Shown: positions 25,046 through 32,046 of the stretch, piece by piece
Position numbering within the stretch: the stretch's first letter is position 1
How the letters are laid out: each line of letters begins with the position of its first letter
Assembly (NCBI GenBank): GCA_017620395.1
Contig: JAFZQJ010000020.1
Span: 1-64,000 of the forward strand
Reading direction: 5' to 3'
Length of the DNA stretch: 64,000 nt
From: Clostridia bacterium
Lineage (GTDB): Bacteria; Bacillota; Clostridia; Oscillospirales; RGIG8002
Made by a program: the position numbers and the translations under genes
Notes under the pieces: generated by a model
Database searches by the model: none
Told to the model about the DNA's origin: nothing
The model's input: only the letters and a program-made list of their open reading frames with translations

Positions 25046-25549
25046 ATGAACAGGGTATATATTGATTTAGTACCATCCAAAAGAGTATACGGCGGAATAG
25101 AAACAGAGGGAGCAGATATTTTCAGATACTTTAATAAAAAGGATATCAAACAATATTTGAGTTTATTCGATGGCGAGAATATACCCTTTTCGGAAAATAA
25201 TCTGTTCGCTTTGTTGAGTATAACAGACCATATAAAAGAGCTTGGGATAATTGTTTTCGGGGAGAAAAAGGTCGATTTCCCCAAAGGTGTAAACGGCAAT
25301 TTCCTTGGTTATGACGTATCCGGAGATTCGATGTATCTTTCTCCGCTGTATACTGTTTTTTTCGGGAATAACGGCGGGGAGTTTTTCCGAAGTCTGCAAT
25401 CCAATCTTTCGTGTGGAGTGAATGACTACGGGCTGTTTGACCGCATAGAAAACGCCGTCGAGCTTATAGAACTCGTCAACGCGGCAAAAGAGGATAACGT
25501 TTTTGAAGAAGACGGAAAACTCAAGCCCGTTTTTGTGTATAGTGTTTGA
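25046..25549 (+). CDS. Hypothetical protein
   Basis: This 167-residue soluble protein (MNRVYIDLVPSKRVYGGI) shows short beta strands and a final helix. No family is recognised; in size and style it resembles immunity or accessory proteins, but no toxin gene is adjacent, so I make no call. The Shine-Dalgarno GAAGGAGG precedes the ATG. It is markedly more AT-rich than its neighbours. Confidence 0.7.
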   Translation: MNRVYIDLVPSKRVYGGIETEGADIFRYFNKKDIKQYLSLFDGENIPFSENNLFALLSITDHIKELGIIVFGEKKVDFPKGVNGNFLGYDVSGDSMYLSPLYTVFFGNNGGEFFRSLQSNLSCGVNDYGLFDRIENAVELIELVNAAKEDNVFEEDGKLKPVFVYSV

Positions 25550-25586
25550 ATAGAAGGATTTGCCTGATGAGAGGAGAGAAAATAGT

Positions 25587-27773
25587 ATGAAGTTCAACGA
25601 GGTATTCGGAAACGCCAAATGGGTGACCTGCGAGGAAGGATGCATTTCGCCGTATATCCGCGCGGAGTTCGAGGCGCCCTGCAAAAGCGCCGAAATCACG
25701 CTCTGCGGTCTTGGCTACGCGAATCTTTATATCAACGGCCGCCGCGTCGGCGACGAATTTTTCCTGCCGCTAAACAGCTGCTATCACTACAACCCCGATC
25801 TGATTTGCGTCAGGGACGGCGGCGAAGAGCTCGGCAGCCGCACATATCCGGTAAAATACGACATCAGCGACTATCTCGTCGAAGGCAAAAACGCGCTCTG
25901 CGTGCATCTCGGCCCCGGCTGGTACGCCCACGGCGATATGGAGAAGCAGGAGGACGAGTGGATAAAGCCCTACGGCGTAGTGAAGGCCGCGTGGCGTGTC
26001 GTCTTCGCCGACGGCAGCGAGCTTGTCTCCGACGAAAGCGCCGTCTGGGCGCAGTCGCCGCTTTTGAGCTGCAATCTCTACTGCTGCGAGATACAGGACG
26101 ACGCTTATTATATCCCCGACGTTTCCGAGCCGGAATGCGCCTTCACCGGCTGGAAGCCGGTCAAGCTGACCGACGTGCCGGATACCGACTATTACTTCTC
26201 CGACTGCCCGCCCGACCGGATAATCAGAACGATAACACCGAAGGAGATCTCCCGCCGCGACGGGCATATAACCTACGACGTCGGCGAAAACATCACCGGC
26301 AGAGTCGTTTTCACGACCGACGGCCCCTGCGGAGTCGGCATCCGCCACAGCGAAGGCGTGACGCCGGAGGGGGAGATCGACGCAAATTATCACCACTGGC
26401 AGTGGATGAAATACGACTGCCGCGGAGTCCGCGAATACAGCGAAATGTTCAAGTGGTCGGGCTTCCGCTACTTTGAGATAAGCGACTGCGCGAAGGTGCT
26501 TCGCGTCGAGGTGATACACACCGACGTCGCCGTGACCGCCGCCTTCGAGTGCGATAACGAGACGCTCAACTGGTATCACGACGCCTTCGTCCGCACGCAG
26601 CTCAATAATATGCACGGCGGCATTCCGTCCGACTGTCCGCATATGGAGCGCCGCGGCTACACCGGCGACGGCGAGCTTACCTGCGAGGCGGTCATGAATA
26701 TCCTCGACTGCGAGAGCTTCTACCGCAAGTGGATGAAGGATATCTCCGATTGTCAGGACAGAAAAAGCGGCCACGTTCAGCACACGGCGCCGTATATCCC
26801 TTCGGGCGGCGGCCCGGGCGGCTGGGGCTGCGCGATAATCGAGGTGCCGTATCAGTTCTGGCGGCAATACGGCGATATCGCGCCGCTGAAGGAGATGTAT
26901 CCGCAGGCGAAAAAGTACTTCGGGTATCTCGACAGCGTCAGCGCGGACGGCGTTATGTACGTTGACGAAAACGACCGTATGAGCTGGCTCGGCGAGTGGG
27001 CGGTCCCGATCGGCTGGGGCGAGCGTATGAACGTCGCGCTCCCGCCGCCTTACGTCACCGCGTATTTCTACGTCCGTTCGCTTTGCAGGGCGATAGAAGC
27101 GGCGCGGGTGCTCGGCTTTGAAGAGGATATACCCGCCTTCGAGGCGAAAAAACGCTTTCTGCTCGACGTTATCGTCAAAAACTATTACGATCCCGCGACC
27201 GGAGATTTCGCGAAAAACACCCTTTTCGGCAACTGCTATGCGGTCGATCTCGGGCTCGGCGACGAACGCACGTGGGATAACCTCGTCGCATCCGTCGAGG
27301 CGGAACGGCGCCTTTACACCGGCATTTTCGGCACGGATATAACCCTGCGCCTGCTCTTCGAGCGCGGCAGGGAGGATCTGGCGTTTATGCTGATGACCTC
27401 CGAAAAGGAATGCAGCTTCGGCTGGTGGAAAAACCACGGTATGACGACTCTCTGCGAGCACTGGGATATGGCGCGCTCGCTCGATCATCCGATGTTCGGC
27501 TCGTCCGACAGGTATTTGTTCAGATATATCCTCGGAATTCGTCAGCCGGAGGACTCGCACGGCTGGGAAAAACTGGTCGTAAAGCCGGTCGATATCCCGC
27601 AGGTAAGCAAGGCGTCGGGTCATATCGACACGCCGCGAGGCGTGGTATCCGTCAGCTTCGAGAAGACGGACGGCAACGCCGGCTTCGTTGTGGAAACGGA
27701 TATCGAGGGCGAATTCGAGTTCCGCGGAATGTCTATGCATCTGAAACGCGGACGGAACATAATAATACAGTAA
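25587..27773 (+). CDS. GH78-type alpha-L-rhamnosidase
   Basis: The 728-residue protein has the rhamnosidase layout. An N-terminal beta-sandwich (ISPYIRAEFEAP, LYINGRRVGDEFFLP, YDISDYLVEGKNALCVHLGPGWY in pieces) is followed by a second beta domain and an (alpha/alpha)6 catalytic domain from about residue 330. The last carries the hallmark DCPHMERRGYTGDGEL with the proposed catalytic glutamate, and a later WLGEWAVP. A C-terminal beta domain ends the protein (GWEKLVVKPV). There is no signal peptide, so it should act in the cytosol on imported rhamnosides. The start is the ATG after GAGGAGAG. Confidence 0.92.
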   Translation: MKFNEVFGNAKWVTCEEGCISPYIRAEFEAPCKSAEITLCGLGYANLYINGRRVGDEFFLPLNSCYHYNPDLICVRDGGEELGSRTYPVKYDISDYLVEGKNALCVHLGPGWYAHGDMEKQEDEWIKPYGVVKAAWRVVFADGSELVSDESAVWAQSPLLSCNLYCCEIQDDAYYIPDVSEPECAFTGWKPVKLTDVPDTDYYFSDCPPDRIIRTITPKEISRRDGHITYDVGENITGRVVFTTDGPCGVGIRHSEGVTPEGEIDANYHHWQWMKYDCRGVREYSEMFKWSGFRYFEISDCAKVLRVEVIHTDVAVTAAFECDNETLNWYHDAFVRTQLNNMHGGIPSDCPHMERRGYTGDGELTCEAVMNILDCESFYRKWMKDISDCQDRKSGHVQHTAPYIPSGGGPGGWGCAIIEVPYQFWRQYGDIAPLKEMYPQAKKYFGYLDSVSADGVMYVDENDRMSWLGEWAVPIGWGERMNVALPPPYVTAYFYVRSLCRAIEAARVLGFEEDIPAFEAKKRFLLDVIVKNYYDPATGDFAKNTLFGNCYAVDLGLGDERTWDNLVASVEAERRLYTGIFGTDITLRLLFERGREDLAFMLMTSEKECSFGWWKNHGMTTLCEHWDMARSLDHPMFGSSDRYLFRYILGIRQPEDSHGWEKLVVKPVDIPQVSKASGHIDTPRGVVSVSFEKTDGNAGFVVETDIEGEFEFRGMSMHLKRGRNIIIQ

Positions 27774-27778
27774 CTGCG

Positions 27779-28315
27779 ATGGATAAAATAGAGCTTGCGG
27801 CGCGCGCCGCCGATGAAACCGGCTTTTTCCAATACGGTTTCGTGCCCGTTTCGGAGCTGAAAACGAGCGAAGAAGTCAGGAAAATGTGCGAAAGCAACGT
27901 ATGCCGCCGCTACGGCGCGACCTGGGCGTGCCCGCCGGCGTTCGGCACCGTTTCCGAATGCGCCGAACGGCTGAAAAAGTATGGCGCGGCGATGATTTTT
28001 TCGCGCAAATACGACCTCGACGATTCCTTCGATTTCGAGGGTATGACGGCGGGCGCGAAGGATTTTCACGCCGCTGCTGAGCGGCTCTGGCAGCGCGTTA
28101 AAGCGGATCTTCCGGAAGGTTTGCTTATGGCGAACGAGGGGTGCGTAAAGTGCGAAAAATGCACCTATCCGGACGCGCCGTGCAGATTTCCCGATTCGCT
28201 GCATCCCTCGCTCGAGGGCTACGGCTTTATGGTAAGCGAAGTCGCCGCGCAAGCGGGAATAAACTATATTAACGGCGCGAACACGGTCACGTATTTCGGC
28301 GCGCTCTTTTTCTGA
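27779..28315 (+). CDS. DUF2284 metal-binding protein
   Basis: This 178-residue protein has conserved cysteine motifs: MCESNVCRRYGATWACPPAFGT (in two pieces) and CVKCEKCTYPDAPCRFP. These are typical of the DUF2284 family, thought to bind an iron-sulfur cluster or zinc. It starts six bases after the rhamnosidase stop, with no obvious Shine-Dalgarno, so translation may be coupled to that gene. A terminator follows about 100 bases downstream. Confidence 0.87.
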   Translation: MDKIELAARAADETGFFQYGFVPVSELKTSEEVRKMCESNVCRRYGATWACPPAFGTVSECAERLKKYGAAMIFSRKYDLDDSFDFEGMTAGAKDFHAAAERLWQRVKADLPEGLLMANEGCVKCEKCTYPDAPCRFPDSLHPSLEGYGFMVSEVAAQAGINYINGANTVTYFGALFF

Positions 28316-28413
28316 CGCCGAAAACCCGCGAAAAACACCGGAAAAACGGTCTGCGCTTCCCCTGAGCCGACAGAAAAGTCCCAAACGGGGAAATTATCAA
28401 AAAGAAACTCTGT

Positions 28414-28438
28414 AAACGCTTCTCAAGGAGCGTTTTTT
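28414..28438 (+). terminator. Rho-independent terminator
   Basis: A 7-bp stem AAACGCT / AGCGTTT (extendable by a T-G pair) with an 8-base loop is followed by a T-run. It should end the rhamnosidase-DUF2284 transcript. Confidence 0.75.
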
Positions 28439-28766
28439 ATTTTGTTTTTTGCCGAAAGGCGATCTGAACGAAGCGTTTTTGCGCCGGAAAACGCAAAAAT
28501 CGCGCTCTGAAACGCAAAAATGCCGATTTTCAGGCGTAAAAATTGTAAACTTAAACAAACCTTTGTTTATGCGGATTGTATACTATATGAATATTATCGA
28601 TATTAGTGTTATTCATATGAATATTGTTCATATACACCGATTTAAGGCGCTTTAAGGCCGTAGAAAAGCCTCTGAAAAGCGGATACGCGGAAGATGCGAA
28701 AAGCGTGTTTTTTACGTCTTTTTTCAAACCAAAGAAAAAAAGGGGAAAAACGGGGTAATTGATATG
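28439..28766. other. Gene-free gap with repeated AT-rich motifs
   Basis: No convincing coding region is present. AAACGCAAAAAT occurs twice, at 28489-28500 and 28510-28521, 21 bases apart, and the first copy can pair with TTTTTGCG just upstream. From 28585 an AT-rich stretch has ATGAAT/ATTCAT half-sites at 28587, 28611, 28617 and 28627, including the perfect palindrome ATTCATATGAAT (28611-28622), and TATCGATA at 28596-28603. These look like binding sites for a regulator of the downstream cluster, but the protein is unknown. Confidence 0.5.
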
Positions 28767-28795
28767 TTGACCGCGTCCGCGTTTGGTGCTATAAT
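28767..28795 (+). promoter_or_regulatory. Promoter of phosphatase paralogue 1
   Basis: TTGACC (28767-28772), 17 bases, TATAAT (28790-28795). The spacing equals that of the other promoters in the cluster. Confidence 0.85.
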
Positions 28796-28844
28796 ATAAT
28801 TGTATTAAATTGCGGTTTCATCCGCGTCGAACATCATTTTGTTT

Positions 28845-28861
28845 TCGCGTTGCCAACGCGA
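28845..28861 (+). promoter_or_regulatory. 5'-UTR hairpin before phosphatase paralogue 1
   Basis: A 7-bp stem TCGCGTT / AACGCGA with loop GCC lies directly next to the Shine-Dalgarno GGGAGG (28862-28867). Equivalent hairpins with other sequences precede paralogues 3, 4 and 5. Confidence 0.7.
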
Positions 28862-28874
28862 GGGAGGAACAGTT

Positions 28875-31800
28875 ATGAAAAAGACCGTATCGTTTTCCGT
28901 CAGCCGTGTGATTTCGATCATACTTTCGCTGGTTGTTCTCGTTTCCTGCGCCGGAGTTATACCGCCGGCAGTTACCGCATCCGCGGAAAGCCCTGACGAG
29001 CCGGTCATAGTAAACGCCGGTTTCGAGACCGGCACGGCGAGCCCGTGGCAGCTCGGAGGCAACTCGGAAATCGTCGCGGGCGGCCGTGACGGCAGCGCAT
29101 ACGCGCTGAAGGTCGCGGGCGTTGCGTGGACTCACGTCAAACAGCAGATTTCGGTCAGTCCGAACACCGACTACCGTATTACCGGCTGGGTCAAGCGCGT
29201 TTCCGGCACCGGCGCGCACTATCTCTACGCGAAGGGCCCGACCGATCAGCCGATAGCGGCGATCAACGGTACGAGGCAGTATTTTACATACATGGACTCC
29301 GACTGGGTGATGCACAAGTGGGAATTCAACAGCGGCAGCTTCACCACTATCAACATTGATATGGTTATAGAAGATCCCGACTCGGTCTTTCTTTACGACG
29401 ATATTTCCATAAAAGAACTCCTGCCCTCGAGCTTTGACGGTTACATCTACAACGGCAACTTTGAGACCGGCGACTACAATCCGTGGAGCATAAAAAGCCC
29501 TGCGGCAATCGTCGCGGGCGGCCGTGACGGGAGCGACTACGCCTTCAGAATGGAAGGCGGTCAATGGAGCTCGGCGTCACAGAACGTAGAGGTCGAGCCG
29601 CATACCGACTACCGTCTCACCGGCTGGGTGAAGCGCGTTTCCGGCACCGGCGCGCACTATCTTTACGCAAAAGATCAGAACGGCGGAAACATCTCCGCGA
29701 TTAACGGCACGAAGCAGTGGTTCAACCAGACGACTACCGATTGGGTGGAGCACGTCTGGGAGTTCAACAGCGGCACGTTTTCTTACATAAAAGTTTACAT
29801 AACCGTTGAAGACCCAAACTCCGTTTTCCTCTACGACGATATAAAGCTTGAAAAGCTCTGCACCGCGAGTTTTGACGGATACATTACGAACGGCGACCTT
29901 GAGACCGGCAGCGCAGGCGGTTGGAATCTCAACGACGGCACGTCTGTCGTGACCGGCGGCTACAACAGCGGCTATGCGCTGAAGGTCGGCGGAAGCGCGG
30001 GCACCGCCGTAACTCAGAACGTAAAAGTTGAGGGACTTACCGACTACCGTCTCACCGTTCGCATCAAGCGAATAAGCGGCAGAGGCGCTCACAGCATCCT
30101 CGCCAAAAAGGGTGACGCCGTTCTGGAAAACATAAACGGAACCGACGGCAAGATCACGTTTACCGACAGAAAGTGGCACGAACAGTCGATCGAATTCAAC
30201 AGCGGAAGAACGGCCGTAGTGACCGTTTGCCTCAGCGTCGACGCGGCAGGCTCGGTTTTTCTGTACGACAATATAACGCTCGAAAAGATCGGGGCCGTTG
30301 ACTACAGCGGCGTGCTCAAAGGCGACGTTACGCTCGATTCCGCCGTTGACGAAGCCGACCTCGCCCTTGCGGTAAGCGCCGTGAAGGGCGGAACGCAGCT
30401 TGAAGGCGCCGCCGAATACGCCGCGGACATGAACTGCGACGGCAGGGTGAACGAAGACGACGTTTCGCTCCTCCGCGCTTACCTGAATAACGGCTCCGCG
30501 CCGGTTCTGCTTTACCCGACCCGCGGCGAGACCGTCGCGAACGCCTCCTGGCAGATAGATGAGCTGCTTACGAATTACAGACCCGGCAAGTCGGACGAAT
30601 ACTCCGGCATCGGCAGCCGCCCCGACCAGTACGCGCGCGACGACGTCGTTCTGCGCTGGATGCCGGCGGCGGGAGCGGCGGAATATACCGTGCTGCTCGC
30701 GGATAACCCAGCTCTGACCGGCGCGAAGACATACGGTGTTTCCGAGCCGACGCTTTCCGTACAGAATCTCATGGTAAACACCGACTACTACTGGGCGGTC
30801 GAGGTCGGCGGAGCGCGCTCCGATATCGGTACATTCCACACCGCCGATACCGTCCGCACCCTCTGGATCGAGGGCGTCTCCAACACCCGCGATATCGGCG
30901 GCTGGAAAACCGCGGACGGCACTCAGCGCGTGAAATACGGCATCGCGTACCGCGGCGCGAAGTTCGACGACTTCACCGAAGCCGGCAAGCAGGCGATAAT
31001 CGACCTCGGCATAAAGACCGACGTCGACCTGCGCGGCAACAACGAGGGCGTCAACGAGCCGCTGAAAAAGCTCGGAGTTACCTGGTACCTCGCCGGATAC
31101 TACGGCTGCGCGATGTATAACGGCACCGACTCGACGAGCATCGAGCGCATCGGCAGCAACCACGTCAACGGCACGATCAACGCGCTTCGCGCCTACGCGA
31201 ATCCCGCGAACTACCCCGCCTATTTCCACTGCAGCTACGGCCGCGACCGCACCGGCACGCTCGGTCTGCTTCTGCTCGGTCTTCTCGGCGTTTCAAAAGT
31301 CGATATACAGAAGGATTACGAGATGACCTTCCTCTCCGAATGGGGCGGCGGCGGACTCAGCGCCGAGGGGCACGTCTCGCTCCTCAACAGAACGATAAGC
31401 TGGATCCAGACGAACTACGCGCAGGGCGGGACGCTTCAGGAGTCTATCGAAGCGTACGTGCTTGCGGCGGGACTTTCCGCCGGCGAGATCGCCGCGATCC
31501 GCGCGAATATGCTCGAGCCCGTTCCCGAGGAAACCGCCGTTACCGGAATCGAGATCGCGTCCGTACCCGATAAGACGGAGTATTACGCGGGCGACCTGCT
31601 CGATCCCGCGGGAGGCGAGCTCTCCGTCGCCTTCAGCGACGGCACCGTAAAAACGGTTAAGATGAGCATAGATATGATCGGCGGATTCGACAGAAACGCC
31701 GCAGGCGTGCAGACGCTCACCGTTACCTATGAAGGCTTCACCGCGCAATTCGAGGTTACCGTCGTTGAGACGGTAATACGCGGCGACATGGACGGCGACG

Positions 31801-31970
31801 GAGTAATAACCGTTTCCGACGCGCTCGTCGCACTGCGTATCGCCGCGAGGCTCACGGAAGAAACGCCGGAAGCAATCGCGATAGGCGACGCGGACGGCGA
31901 CGGCGCGATAACGGTTTCCGACGCGCTGCGCATACTGCGCGTAGCCGCGAAGCTGGCCGACACTCTGTAA
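28875..31970 (+). CDS. Secreted dockerin-bearing HCx5R phosphatase with three CBM-like modules (paralogue 1)
   Basis: 1031 residues. The order is signal peptide (1-38), then three ~145-residue CBM4/9-like beta-sandwich modules (about 42-180, 186-330, 333-475). Each has the pattern NGxFETG, IVAGGRDGS.YAL, NTDYR.TGWVKRVSGTGAHYLYAK and EFNSG....SVFLYDDI. A central dockerin-like pair of calcium-loop repeats follows (about 480-540; MNCDGRVNEDD). Next is a fibronectin-like stretch and a Y_phosphatase3-type domain (about 670-880) with VSNTRDIGGW, TDVDLRG and the P-loop HCSYGRDRTGT (catalytic Cys 786). An Ig-like module (about 889-967) and a C-terminal dockerin (968-1030; GDMDGDGVITVSDAL) complete it. 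The phosphatase relatives (MptpB/LipA type) act on phosphotyrosine and phosphoinositides; the extracellular substrate here is unknown. Confidence 0.9.
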   Translation: MKKTVSFSVSRVISIILSLVVLVSCAGVIPPAVTASAESPDEPVIVNAGFETGTASPWQLGGNSEIVAGGRDGSAYALKVAGVAWTHVKQQISVSPNTDYRITGWVKRVSGTGAHYLYAKGPTDQPIAAINGTRQYFTYMDSDWVMHKWEFNSGSFTTINIDMVIEDPDSVFLYDDISIKELLPSSFDGYIYNGNFETGDYNPWSIKSPAAIVAGGRDGSDYAFRMEGGQWSSASQNVEVEPHTDYRLTGWVKRVSGTGAHYLYAKDQNGGNISAINGTKQWFNQTTTDWVEHVWEFNSGTFSYIKVYITVEDPNSVFLYDDIKLEKLCTASFDGYITNGDLETGSAGGWNLNDGTSVVTGGYNSGYALKVGGSAGTAVTQNVKVEGLTDYRLTVRIKRISGRGAHSILAKKGDAVLENINGTDGKITFTDRKWHEQSIEFNSGRTAVVTVCLSVDAAGSVFLYDNITLEKIGAVDYSGVLKGDVTLDSAVDEADLALAVSAVKGGTQLEGAAEYAADMNCDGRVNEDDVSLLRAYLNNGSAPVLLYPTRGETVANASWQIDELLTNYRPGKSDEYSGIGSRPDQYARDDVVLRWMPAAGAAEYTVLLADNPALTGAKTYGVSEPTLSVQNLMVNTDYYWAVEVGGARSDIGTFHTADTVRTLWIEGVSNTRDIGGWKTADGTQRVKYGIAYRGAKFDDFTEAGKQAIIDLGIKTDVDLRGNNEGVNEPLKKLGVTWYLAGYYGCAMYNGTDSTSIERIGSNHVNGTINALRAYANPANYPAYFHCSYGRDRTGTLGLLLLGLLGVSKVDIQKDYEMTFLSEWGGGGLSAEGHVSLLNRTISWIQTNYAQGGTLQESIEAYVLAAGLSAGEIAAIRANMLEPVPEETAVTGIEIASVPDKTEYYAGDLLDPAGGELSVAFSDGTVKTVKMSIDMIGGFDRNAAGVQTLTVTYEGFTAQFEVTVVETVIRGDMDGDGVITVSDALVALRIAARLTEETPEAIAIGDADGDGAITVSDALRILRVAAKLADTL

Positions 31971-31979
31971 TAACGCTTT

Positions 31980-32006
31980 TACGAGCCGACAGTCTGCCGG
32001 CTCGTA
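31980..32006 (+). terminator. Hairpin between paralogues 1 and 2 (weak terminator)
   Basis: A 9-bp stem TACGAGCCG / CGGCTCGTA with a 9-base loop is followed by only a weak T-rich stretch (TGCTTT). No promoter is visible between 31971 and 32046, so read-through into paralogue 2 is probably needed for its expression. Confidence 0.5.
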
Positions 32007-32046
32007 TGCTTTCGCCGACGGCGATTTAGTGAAAGGAGCAAACGAT

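Noticed and set aside
28449-28655. Short open frame in the gap before the phosphatase array
   Set aside because: It has no ribosome binding site, its composition differs from real genes, and it spans repeated AT-rich motifs. It is better explained as regulatory DNA.
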